In this document: one piece after another, positions 1 through 5,493 of the stretch
Layout: each line of letters opens with the position of its first letter
How positions within the stretch are numbered: the first letter of the stretch is position 1
Notes under the pieces: model-generated
Told to the model about the DNA's origin: nothing
Seen by the model: the letters and a program-made list of their open reading frames with translations, nothing else
The model's database searches: none
Origin: GCA-2718595 sp963935005
GTDB lineage: Bacteria; Gemmatimonadota; Gemmatimonadetes; Longimicrobiales; Gaopeijiaceae
Direction of reading: 5' to 3'
NCBI GenBank assembly: GCA_963935005.1
Contig: CAWWAX010000098.1
Location: 1 to 5,493 of the forward strand
DNA: 5,493 nt
Program-made: the position numbers and the translations under genes

Positions 1-1
1 G

Positions 2-1060
2 CCAACCTTTCGTTCCTCCCAAGCTAGAGAAAGCCAGGAAAACATCTTCAGATTTGGCCTCTATCAACCTAGTTCTGACCTCTCGAACCAACCCCTCTCT
101 ATCCTCGAGTCGGACTGCCTTTGCCGCACTTCCACCCGCCACACTCCACCTGGTTTCTAATTCCCCTGCATCCGTGCGTTCCAATGCTCTCGAAACTGAC
201 TCTCTATAGGACAGAGGAGCAATCTCTGGGAAAAGAGAACAAGCTTTATCGGTATTTCCAACTACAGATTGCACAATCCCTTCGATTAACGGAACCGCCA
301 AGCGATTGGAAATCGGTGTCACCAAACCAACCCAGAGAGCTGCCAATCTAGGTGCCAATACCGGAACTGGAACGATAACTCTCGGCAAACCTCTCACTTC
401 CGCATATTGACGCATCATTTGGAGGAACGTCAGTGGTTGAGTCCCAATATCCACTACTCCCAGTGGTTTAGGGAAATCCAACGCGCCAAGCAAATAGGCA
501 AGCGCATCTCTGATGGATATTGGACGCACCTTATTAAGAATCCATTTGGGTGCTATCATCATCGGAAGCCTTTCTGTTAAGTACCGAACCATCTCGAAAG
601 ATGCCGATCCGCCACCAATTACTGGACCCGCACGGAACTCCGTGGTAGGACAGTTGCTACGAAGAATTTCGCCTATCTCCGCTCTACTCCGAAGATGTTC
701 TGACTGGACTTCCTCAGATAAAGATTCTGGCAATATTCCACCCAGATACACTACATGCTTCAGCTTACCGGCGCGCGCTACAAAATTAGTGGCTGCCTGC
801 CTATCTTTAGCAGCAAAACTTTCATCCGAATACATCGAATGGACCAAATAGTATGCCACATCGATATCATCTAAGAATCCCTCAAGTGATTCTTCAACCA
901 ACAAATCGGCCTCAATAACCTTCACTGCAGACAACCAAGAACGGCCAGAGGCACGATCAGAATCTCGCACTAAAACGGTAACTTCATGATCCTTCTGCAA
1001 CAATTGCTCAACCAGACGCCCACCTACATAACCAGTTGCCCCAGTGACTAGTACTTTCAT
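2..1060 (-). CDS. SDR-family NAD(P)-binding oxidoreductase, YbjT/DUF2867-like, 3' end missing
   Basis: This reading frame stays open for 353 codons from an ATG at 1060 to the window edge, so its C-terminus lies outside. The N-terminus MKVLVTGATGYVGG is a Rossmann nucleotide-binding loop (GxxGxxG, residues 7-13). Arg32 after the second beta strand suggests NADP(H), which is an inference. The stretch AYYLVHSM (residues 69-76), then HVVYLGG (102-108) and FRAGPVIGGGSASFEMVRYL (142-161), are typical of the atypical extended SDRs that carry a C-terminal DUF2867 region. The visible end, SLGGTKGW, matches the start of the conserved Gly-Trp segment of that region, so about 130 residues are probably missing. 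A modest ribosome site (AGGA, 1067-1070) lies 6 bases before the ATG. Substrate unknown; such proteins are usually annotated as NAD(P)H-binding or epimerase-like. It lies downstream of the fasciclin gene on the same strand, separated by a terminator. Confidence 0.9.
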   Translation of the reverse strand, partial: MKVLVTGATGYVGGRLVEQLLQKDHEVTVLVRDSDRASGRSWLSAVKVIEADLLVEESLEGFLDDIDVAYYLVHSMYSDESFAAKDRQAATNFVARAGKLKHVVYLGGILPESLSEEVQSEHLRSRAEIGEILRSNCPTTEFRAGPVIGGGSASFEMVRYLTERLPMMIAPKWILNKVRPISIRDALAYLLGALDFPKPLGVVDIGTQPLTFLQMMRQYAEVRGLPRVIVPVPVLAPRLAALWVGLVTPISNRLAVPLIEGIVQSVVGNTDKACSLFPEIAPLSYRESVSRALERTDAGELETRWSVAGGSAAKAVRLEDREGLVREVRTRLIEAKSEDVFLAFSSLGGTKGW

Positions 1061-1090
1061 CGTTGATCCTGACTAAAGGAAGGAGATACA

Positions 1091-1131
1091 AAAAGAAAAA
1101 TGGCAAGAAGGCTTCAAAAACCTTCTTGCCA
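1091..1131 (-). terminator. Intrinsic terminator after the fasciclin gene
   Basis: A perfect 11-bp inverted repeat (arms 1101-1111 and 1121-1131, TGGCAAGAAGG and its complement) encloses a 9-base loop. On the minus strand it is followed at once by a T-rich run (TTTTTCTTTTT, 1100-1090), as expected of a rho-independent terminator. On the plus strand the hairpin is not followed by a T run, so it works leftwards only. It begins 22 bases past the fasciclin stop codon and ends about 30 bases before the SDR start codon. Confidence 0.9.
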
Positions 1132-1153
1132 TTCCTGCGCTTAGACTTCTTGA

Positions 1154-1645
1154 TTATGGAAGTGCAGGTGGTAGCATCACATTGTCTATCACATGAATCA
1201 CCCCGTTTGAAGCAATAATATCTGGTGTGATCACTTTTGCCCCAGCAGCATAAACTTGGCCTGACTCAATTTTGACCTCTGCTTTAAAACCACTGACGGT
1301 CTCAAATTCGGTCATCTTAATTACTGCGTCTGCCATCACTGTTCCCGCCACTACATGAAAAGTCAGAACTTCGGTCAGAGCTTCCTTGTCAGCCAACAAA
1401 GTCTCAAGGATTCCATCTGGTAACTTTTCGAACGCTGCATCAGTTGGCGCGAACACAGTGAATGGCCCCTTACCCTTGAGTACATCTACCAGCCCAGCGG
1501 CCTCTAACGCCACAGCCAATGTACCAAAAGAACCGGCTTCAATGGCTGTAGTCACAATATCCTTTTCTGCCATCTGCGCATTAGTCGATACGGGAAACAA
1601 AACCGACAAGCCAACTAACGCGACTGCCAAAATTTTGTACTTCAT
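1154..1645 (-). CDS. Secreted fasciclin (FAS1) domain protein
   Basis: The 163-residue product has an N-terminal signal peptide: Lys-rich start, hydrophobic stretch at about 5-18, and likely cleavage after Thr-Asn-Ala at 23. A single FAS1 domain fills the rest. The H1 motif is GPFTVFAPTDAAFEKLP (60-76), the central Phe-His pair is in LTFHVVAG (94-101), and the H2 motif is GVIHVIDNVMLPP (148-160). FAS1 proteins are extracellular or periplasmic and are generally linked to adhesion or surface interactions; the role here is unknown. I chose the ATG at 1645 because GGAGGT (1657-1652) lies exactly 6 bases upstream. The in-frame TTG at 1651 abuts that site and cannot be the start. The gene is divergent from the LitR/CarH-type regulator, has its own good promoter between the two, and ends in a strong terminator, so it may be controlled by that regulator. 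Confidence 0.95.
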   Translation of the reverse strand: MKYKILAVALVGLSVLFPVSTNAQMAEKDIVTTAIEAGSFGTLAVALEAAGLVDVLKGKGPFTVFAPTDAAFEKLPDGILETLLADKEALTEVLTFHVVAGTVMADAVIKMTEFETVSGFKAEVKIESGQVYAAGAKVITPDIIASNGVIHVIDNVMLPPALP

Positions 1646-1698
1646 TTTCAAACCTCCAGAGATTAATTATTACACCATTGTATAGGCGTTGTCTAAGT

Positions 1699-1726
1699 AT
1701 CATAGTAATTGTTTATCATTTGTCAA
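1699..1726 (-). promoter_or_regulatory. Sigma70-type promoter of the fasciclin gene
   Basis: On the minus strand a perfect TTGACA (1726-1721) is followed after 16 bases by TATGAT (1704-1699), five of six matching the -10 consensus. Transcription would start near 1692, giving a leader of about 45 bases that contains the GGAGGT ribosome site. A TAAACA element lies 11 bp downstream of the TTGACA (1715-1710), inside the spacer, which may matter for repressor binding. Confidence 0.65.
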
Positions 1727-1738
1727 GCTTTATATAAA

Positions 1739-1763
1739 TTTACATTTGACATTAGTTGTACAT
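1739..1763 (+). promoter_or_regulatory. Candidate LitR/CarH operator: three T(T/G)(T/G)ACAT repeats
   Basis: Three related heptamers lie in direct orientation: TTTACAT (1739-1745), TTGACAT (1746-1752) and TGTACAT (1757-1763). The last two are spaced 11 bp apart. As I recall, CarH of Thermus binds 11-bp direct repeats with the core T-n-T-A-C-A that overlap the -35 box; here TTTACA and TGTACA fit that core exactly and the middle one is the putative -35 itself. The position between the regulator and its divergent neighbour suits an autoregulatory operator. Binding is inferred. Confidence 0.4.
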
Positions 1764-1774
1764 CGATATATCCT
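1746..1774 (+). promoter_or_regulatory. Possible promoter of the LitR/CarH-like regulator gene
   Basis: A perfect TTGACA (1746-1751) is followed after 17 bases by TATCCT (1769-1774), a four-of-six match to the -10 consensus. Transcription would begin about 1781-1785, at or just before the ATG at 1785. No ribosome binding site is seen upstream of that ATG, so the message may be leaderless. The weak -10 box keeps confidence low. Confidence 0.4.
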
Positions 1775-1784
1775 CGTAGCCACT

Positions 1785-2717
1785 ATGAATGATTTCGTTG
1801 ATACACCCAGACATCCAATCCGAGTTGTGGCACAACGTACTGGACTCACTGCCGCAACTATCCGGGCTTGGGAACGCCGCTATGCAACCGTTTCTCCTGG
1901 TCGCTCGGCCGGCGGCCAGCGTATCTATTCCGATCAGGATGTGAAAAGACTGACTACCCTTAAGACACTAACAGACGGAGGCCGTACCATCAGTGTAGTC
2001 TCCACTCTTACTGATTCAATGGCGGAAGCTTTATTACTTGAAGACCAAGTAATGGCACGGCACACACCAACCTCGTCAGAGGAAACAGATCCAACCATCT
2101 GGGTTGAACGTGCATATGGACAAGTCCTAAGGTTAGAAAGTCAAGGGCTTGAACACACACTATGGCAAGCTGCAATCACCATAGGTGCTCACACACTACT
2201 AGACTCAGTAATCGCAGTCCTTCTAGAACGCATTGGTACTGGATGGATAGCCGATGAAATCGCACCTGCTCAGGAGCACCTGGCCACAGGAGTTATCGTT
2301 AGAGTTCTGCACAGACTCACCGACTACAGAAGTAACAATGGTCCAACCCTAGTGGTTGCTACTCTCCCAGGTGAAACACACGGACTGGGAGCGCAATTGA
2401 CCTCTGCAGCAGCGATTCTCGAAGGATGGAGAGTTGCACACCTAGGAACAGACCTTCCAATTGAAGAAATCGCCAGCACGGGTGAAAGCCTCGGAGCTCA
2501 CTCTGTGGCAATAAGTGTAACCAGGGGACACGATATCAAAGAAACAACCAACCAACTGATTAGCTTGCGTCATTTGATGGACATCCGTGTTAAACTCCTT
2601 GTAGGAGGAGGCTCGGCTCACCTTCTTGATTTCCAAGAACCTCAAAAAGGGATGACTGTGATCCTTACGGGCCTGCACGGACTTCGTGAAAATTTGACAA
2701 ATAGTACCACCAGGTAA
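1785..2717 (+). CDS. MerR-family B12-dependent photoreceptor regulator, LitR/CarH type
   Basis: The 310-residue protein has a MerR-type winged-helix DNA-binding domain at about 11-75, with RAWERRY (27-33) and GGQRIYSDQDVKRL (43-56). A helical bundle (about 105-180) and a Rossmann-like cobalamin-binding domain (about 187-300) follow. Trp154, then nine residues, then Glu164-His165 reproduces the W-x9-EH motif of CarH. ETHGLG (197-202) is the E-x-H-x-x-G motif, whose His199 would be the lower cobalt ligand. In this family adenosylcobalamin-bound tetramers repress DNA in the dark and fall apart in light. The residue after Trp154 is Ile rather than the His recalled at the matching place in Thermus CarH. 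The ATG at 1785 is chosen because the MerR domain begins right after it; the longer TTG-initiated form (1689) would add 32 residues encoded by the promoter region. Likely autoregulated and controlling the divergent fasciclin gene. Confidence 0.92.
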   Translation: MNDFVDTPRHPIRVVAQRTGLTAATIRAWERRYATVSPGRSAGGQRIYSDQDVKRLTTLKTLTDGGRTISVVSTLTDSMAEALLLEDQVMARHTPTSSEETDPTIWVERAYGQVLRLESQGLEHTLWQAAITIGAHTLLDSVIAVLLERIGTGWIADEIAPAQEHLATGVIVRVLHRLTDYRSNNGPTLVVATLPGETHGLGAQLTSAAAILEGWRVAHLGTDLPIEEIASTGESLGAHSVAISVTRGHDIKETTNQLISLRHLMDIRVKLLVGGGSAHLLDFQEPQKGMTVILTGLHGLRENLTNSTTR

Positions 2718-2927
2718 CCATCCTACCCTCAAATTTCTAGCCCTTCCCCAAGTATCAAAGCTCCACACTCATCTCTTGTAGTTGCAGAACGTTCGGAGGC
2801 GATCCGCTCCCAGAAGCTCAATACCACCTTCTTGGTCTAGACCTTAAAAGTCCATTTGTATATATTTTGTATAAGAAATATATTATATTACTTTTACAAT
2901 AATTATACTTACTCTCAGTTTTAAACT
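2718..2927. other. AT-rich intergenic region between regulator and cytochrome gene
   Basis: I see no gene here. It contains a perfect 10-bp palindrome, GGTCTAGACC (2834-2843), a strongly AT-rich stretch from about 2854 to 2910, and an 11-bp direct repeat listed separately. A -10-like TATACT lies at 2904-2909 but no good -35 box accompanies it. No clear terminator for the regulator gene is visible. Confidence 0.5.
2855..2873. repeat. Two TTTGTATA direct repeats at 11-bp spacing, operator candidate
   Basis: TTTGTATA occurs at 2855-2862 and again at 2866-2873, exactly 11 bp apart. Read on the minus strand each contains TATACA, which fits the T-n-T-A-C-A core attributed to CarH-type operators. 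A second, weaker pair lies on the plus strand closer to the gene: TTTACA (2893-2898) and TATACT (2904-2909), also 11 bp apart. The DNA is very AT-rich, so chance is a real alternative. Confidence 0.35.
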
Positions 2928-2957
2928 ATGGCTTCACTAACAAAGGAAGCGACACAA

Positions 2958-3626
2958 ATGATTTCGCTGGGTCTGAACTATCGCCACTCAATGACATTCT
3001 TCCTTTGTCTCCTGCTCGCCTGCCAGAGTCAGCCTGAAACGAGCGTAGCCCGAGGGGAGGAACTCTATGGAGTTTGGTGTTCTGGATGTCATGGCTCCGA
3101 AGGGCAAGGAAATCCCGCTAGCAAGGCACCAGCGATCGCGGGTCTACCTCAGTGGTATCTGGAAAACCAGCTTACAGGTTTTCAGTCCGGTTTTCGAGGG
3201 ATACACGAGGAGGATGCCTCAGGTCAAACTATGCAACGAATGTCGATCGTAGCCCTAGCTGAAAAAGGTGACCTTCCATCTGTCTCCGAATATGTATCTT
3301 CACTGCCAGCAACATGGCCTAATCCCACGATGGACGGTAATCCAGAATTGGGAAGACAGCCCTATCAAGTTTGTGCGGCCTGCCATGGACTAGACGGACA
3401 AGGAAACGAGAAACTCAGTGCCCCTCCCATAGTACAATTAGATGATTGGTACCTGATTCAAGAATTGGAAAATTTTAGGATAGGCGCGAGAGGAGTCCAC
3501 CCAGAGGATACCTGGGGGCCGGTGATGAGACAAATCGCAATCGCATTGGGAGAGGTTTCGATGGAAAATGTAGTTGCTTATATCCAAACCCTGAGAAAAC
3601 AGGACACACCCGTCGAAGATATTTAG
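2958..3626 (+). CDS. Dihaem cytochrome c4-like lipoprotein
   Basis: Two class I cytochrome c domains lie in tandem. Numbered from the upstream ATG at 2928, the haem sites are CSGCH (51-55) and CAACH (149-153). Each is followed by the c4-like pattern of a Pro-Ala/Pro-Pro-Ile turn, a WYL-x-QL/EL segment (WYLENQL 76-82, WYLIQEL 174-180) and a basic FRG/ARG stretch. Met102 or Met105 and Met200 are the probable distal ligands. The N-terminus has a hydrophobic stretch ending in a lipobox, Leu-Leu-Ala-Cys (Cys32), so the protein is probably lipid-anchored in the periplasm; Gln after the Cys is compatible with outer-membrane sorting. It likely carries electrons to a terminal oxidase or another respiratory complex, but no such partner is visible. 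I prefer the ATG at 2958, with AAGGA 10 bases upstream and a normal-length signal; the in-frame ATG at 2928 lacks a ribosome site and gives a 232-residue form. Confidence 0.9.
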   Translation: MISLGLNYRHSMTFFLCLLLACQSQPETSVARGEELYGVWCSGCHGSEGQGNPASKAPAIAGLPQWYLENQLTGFQSGFRGIHEEDASGQTMQRMSIVALAEKGDLPSVSEYVSSLPATWPNPTMDGNPELGRQPYQVCAACHGLDGQGNEKLSAPPIVQLDDWYLIQELENFRIGARGVHPEDTWGPVMRQIAIALGEVSMENVVAYIQTLRKQDTPVEDI

Positions 3627-3688
3627 AGACCGAGTATCTACAATACAGATGCAAGCAAGAAATACACGATGATCCAAACAGAAGATGA

Positions 3689-3730
3689 GATGGCAGTTTG
3701 GTCCATGAAAAATTCGACTAAACTGCCATC
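3689..3730 (+). other. Long intergenic hairpin, 15-bp stem
   Basis: Arms 3689-3703 and 3716-3730 pair over 15 bp, with 11 perfect outer pairs (GATGGCAGTTT), one G-U pair and three more pairs, closing a 12-base loop. No T run follows on either strand, so it is not a standard intrinsic terminator. It lies 62 bases after the cytochrome stop codon and may end or stabilise that transcript, or may be a structured RNA element. Confidence 0.55.
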
Positions 3731-3762
3731 CAGGTAAACCAACCTGCTCACTGCACCTGGAT
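3728..3762 (+). other. Second inverted repeat overlapping the long hairpin
   Basis: ATCCAGGT (3728-3735) is the exact complement of ACCTGGAT (3755-3762), giving an 8-bp stem with a 19-base loop. Its first arm shares three bases (3728-3730) with the last arm of the preceding hairpin, so the complete stems cannot form together, though a slightly shortened pair could. The rest of this intergenic stretch (3627-3870) shows no gene. Confidence 0.4.
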
Positions 3763-3832
3763 AGTACGAAGCCAGCGGTCAACCAGGGTAATGGCCACCC
3801 CCCCTCTAAGAGCCACAACCCGACAGCTCAGT

Positions 3833-3862
3833 TTGCAACTGGACGAAGATCTTTCATACTAT
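3833..3862 (+). promoter_or_regulatory. Weak candidate promoter of the MFS gene
   Basis: TTGCAA (3833-3838) and TACTAT (3857-3862) each match four of six consensus bases and are 18 bases apart. The start point would fall at about 3869-3871, directly at the ATG. No ribosome site precedes that ATG, so the arrangement would give a leaderless message, as proposed for the regulator gene. Confidence 0.25.
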
Positions 3863-3870
3863 CTCTACCA

Positions 3871-5136
3871 ATGATCTCTACTGAATCAAAAAAACCGCGA
3901 CTACAACATGGTCTAATTTTAGCCGCACTCATCGCTGCAGGTGAAGCCGCCTTCCTGTTGCCATTCGTGCTAGCGAGAGTTTTTCGGCCGACTTTTCTTG
4001 ACGTATTCGGAATTAGCAATTTCGAACTCGGCACGGCGTTTTCTCTGTATGGAATAGTAGCTATGGTATCGTATTTCGCTGGAGGGCCACTGGCTGATCG
4101 TTTCTCGGCTCGCAAACTCATGACTGTCGCCCTAGGGGCTACTGGTATAGGAGGTGTTGTCCTGGCTGGAATACCTTCAATCAAGGTGATGAATGTACTC
4201 TGGGCGGCATGGGGGATGACCACTATATTGCTTTTTTGGGCCGCCATGATTCGTTCAACACGGGAGTGGGGACAACTATCCGGACAGGGTAAGGCGTATG
4301 GCTTCCTCGACGGCGGACGAGGCTTACTAGCGGCCGCTGTCGCATCTATCTCGGTACTGATCTTTTCGTCTCTCTTGCCCGACCGAACAACAACACCCAT
4401 AACAGTGGAACAACGTGAACTGGCTTTCCGTTCGGTCATTTGGATATTCACTGGCCTGACAATAGCCATCGCACTTCTAGTATGGAAAATTATCCCAGAC
4501 ACAAAGCCCACACAAAACACTAGCACCAGAACAAAATTTTCACTTCAAGGCATAAAATCTGCCTGCCAGATGCCGGTGGTTTGGCTACACGCGATCATCG
4601 TCGTGTGCTCTTATGTCGGCTATAAAGCTACTGATGATTTCTCGCTTTTAGCACGCGACGCTCTTGCTTTTGATGATGTTCAGTCTTCGAGCGTTGGTGC
4701 TCTAGGCTTCTGGGTCCGAGCCATCGCCGCAATAGGTGCTGGGTATCTTGGAGATCGGTTCGAATCTTCGAGAGTAATTGCCTGGAGCTTCTGCATCCTT
4801 ATTACTGGCAGCCTGATGATTGCTTCTGGAGTGGCAATCAACCTGGCATGGATGCTTATCATAACGATCGTAGCTACCAGTGCAGGGATTTACGCTCTCC
4901 GAGGAGTGTATTTTGCTCTACTGGAAGAGGGCTGTGTTCCATTAGCTACAACTGGAAGTGCCATTGGTGTTGTCTCTTTTATCGGTTTCACTCCAGATGT
5001 GTTCATGGGCCCACTGATGGGCATCTTGCTGGACAGATCGCCTGGCACATTGGGACACCAGCACGTATTCGCCACAGTGGCAATATTCGGCTTTATAGGA
5101 CTCGGTGCAACGATCATGTTTCGAAGGGTCACTTAA
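3871..5136 (+). CDS. Major facilitator superfamily (MFS) transporter
   Basis: The 421-residue protein is of usual MFS length, with about twelve hydrophobic helices in two halves separated by a polar loop near 208-230. The MFS signature motif A is clear between helices 2 and 3 as GGPLADRFSARK (71-82), and its second-half counterpart is GAGYLGDRFESSR (289-301). Other notable spots are Glu25 inside the first helix, a GGRG element (148-151) before helix 5, and YKATDDF (251-257) after helix 7. It should be an inner-membrane secondary transporter driven by an ion gradient or by exchange. I do not recognise the subfamily, and no neighbouring metabolic gene hints at the substrate. The ATG at 3871 has no ribosome site but places a short cytoplasmic, Lys-containing tail directly before helix 1, as expected. 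Confidence 0.93.
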   Translation: MISTESKKPRLQHGLILAALIAAGEAAFLLPFVLARVFRPTFLDVFGISNFELGTAFSLYGIVAMVSYFAGGPLADRFSARKLMTVALGATGIGGVVLAGIPSIKVMNVLWAAWGMTTILLFWAAMIRSTREWGQLSGQGKAYGFLDGGRGLLAAAVASISVLIFSSLLPDRTTTPITVEQRELAFRSVIWIFTGLTIAIALLVWKIIPDTKPTQNTSTRTKFSLQGIKSACQMPVVWLHAIIVVCSYVGYKATDDFSLLARDALAFDDVQSSSVGALGFWVRAIAAIGAGYLGDRFESSRVIAWSFCILITGSLMIASGVAINLAWMLIITIVATSAGIYALRGVYFALLEEGCVPLATTGSAIGVVSFIGFTPDVFMGPLMGILLDRSPGTLGHQHVFATVAIFGFIGLGATIMFRRVT

Positions 5137-5230
5137 CACATTCAGACAAACAATTTCCTGACGTAACTGGACATAACCAGAAATGTCAAACTGTATAAAG
5201 GTCCTTGTGGTCATACTCCATCCTACTAGA

Positions 5231-5276
5231 TTTATTCCACTATATACGGTATTTATGATACAAACTAGCATTTGTA
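5231..5276 (+). promoter_or_regulatory. Possible promoter and palindromic operator before the edge gene
   Basis: A -10-like TATGAT (5254-5259, five of six) lies 17 bases after a poor -35, TTTATT (5231-5236). Directly after it is a 6-bp inverted repeat, TACAAA-N6-TTTGTA (5259-5276), which would span the transcription start. The leader would be about 60 bases and contain a ribosome site. The weak -35 and short palindrome keep this tentative. The remainder of 5137-5328 shows no gene and no clear terminator for the MFS gene. Confidence 0.28.
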
Positions 5277-5328
5277 GTACATCGCTTCATAAGCCTTACT
5301 CACTGGCCACTTCGGGAGGGCACAAAAC

Positions 5329-5493
5329 ATGACTAATCGATCACCTTGGATTTCTTTTAGCGCCTTAATTTGTCTAATCCTCCTAGGACCCCAACCCAAC
5401 AGCTTGTCAGCCCAAGGTATCGGTGTCGCCACAAGAGCGGGAACCATGGGAGTCGGGGCTGAAGTCTCACTGGGATTCTATGAAAGATTTGCA
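5329..5493 (+). CDS. Secreted, probable outer-membrane beta-barrel protein, 5' end only
   Basis: The frame is open from the ATG at 5329 to the window edge (55 codons). A good ribosome site, GGAGG (5315-5319), lies 9 bases upstream. The product starts with a signal peptide: MTNRSPW, then a hydrophobic stretch (about 8-20), with likely cleavage after Ser-Leu-Ser-Ala (26-29). The mature start, GIGVATRAGTMGVGAEVSLGFYERFA, has the alternating Gly/hydrophobic pattern of a first beta hairpin in small outer-membrane barrels, and resembles the Arg-Ala-Gly-Thr start I recall for such hypothetical proteins. The function and full length cannot be told from this fragment. Confidence 0.8.
   Translation, partial: MTNRSPWISFSALICLILLGPQPNSLSAQGIGVATRAGTMGVGAEVSLGFYERFA

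Noticed and set aside
121..851. Two plus-strand ORFs (121-351 and 513-851) with protein-like length
   Set aside because: Both lie opposite the continuous minus-strand SDR gene, whose translation has clear family motifs along its full length; the plus-strand products have no recognisable motif and no ribosome site.
1689..1784. N-terminal extension of the regulator from a TTG at 1689
   Set aside because: It would run through both divergent promoters, has no ribosome site, and the MerR domain begins right after the ATG at 1785.
2690..2736. Inverted repeat AAATTTGA/TCAAATTT around the end of the regulator gene, considered as a terminator
   Set aside because: The 8-bp stem is mostly A-T, the loop is 31 bases and includes the stop codon, and no T run follows.
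3828..4526. A 232-codon minus-strand ORF
   Set aside because: It is antisense to the MFS transporter gene, whose helices and motif A are unmistakable; its product is rich in Ser, Arg and Pro with no domain, as expected of an antisense shadow.
4942..5447. Minus-strand ORFs at 4942-5271 and 5265-5447
   Set aside because: They overlap the end of the MFS gene, the intergenic region and the signal-peptide start of the edge gene; no ribosome site or known motif supports them.
1..5493. CRISPR arrays, tRNA or rRNA genes, transposases, or a defence/toxin system
   Set aside because: I found no regularly spaced repeats, no cloverleaf-like or ribosomal sequence, and no recombinase or toxin-antitoxin motifs in any frame.

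Overview
The window looks like a chromosomal piece from an uncultured or little-known diderm (Gram-negative) bacterium of moderate GC content. The outer envelope is inferred from a lipobox-bearing dihaem cytochrome c and from a secreted protein at the right edge whose start resembles an outer-membrane beta-barrel. Mixed codon use and AT-rich intergenic regions do not allow a firm taxonomic call.

Left part (1-1785): two genes are read leftwards. Next to the regulator is a small secreted fasciclin (FAS1) protein (1154-1645). Beyond a strong intrinsic terminator lies a long NAD(P)-dependent SDR/epimerase-like protein with YbjT/DUF2867 features (2-1060), cut by the window edge. It has no stop in the window, so a scan for complete ORFs would miss it.

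Centre (1785-2717): a divergently read MerR-type regulator with a C-terminal cobalamin-binding region. It carries the Trp-x9-Glu-His motif and the Glu-x-His-x-x-Gly motif of the LitR/CarH family of adenosylcobalamin-dependent photoreceptors. The 139-bp divergent intergenic region holds a good promoter for the fasciclin gene, a plausible promoter for the regulator, and repeated T-n-n-ACA elements at 11-bp steps that overlap the -35 boxes. The simplest reading is a light/B12-controlled switch in which the regulator represses itself and the fasciclin (and perhaps SDR) genes in the dark.

Right part (2718-5493): all genes are read rightwards. They are a dihaem cytochrome c4-like lipoprotein, preceded by AT-rich DNA with 11-bp direct repeats; an intergenic region with a 15-bp-stem hairpin overlapping a second one; a complete 12-helix MFS transporter of unknown substrate; and the first 55 codons of a secreted, probably outer-membrane, protein. 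These genes show no clear functional link to each other. A regulatory link from the photoreceptor to the cytochrome gene is possible but speculative.
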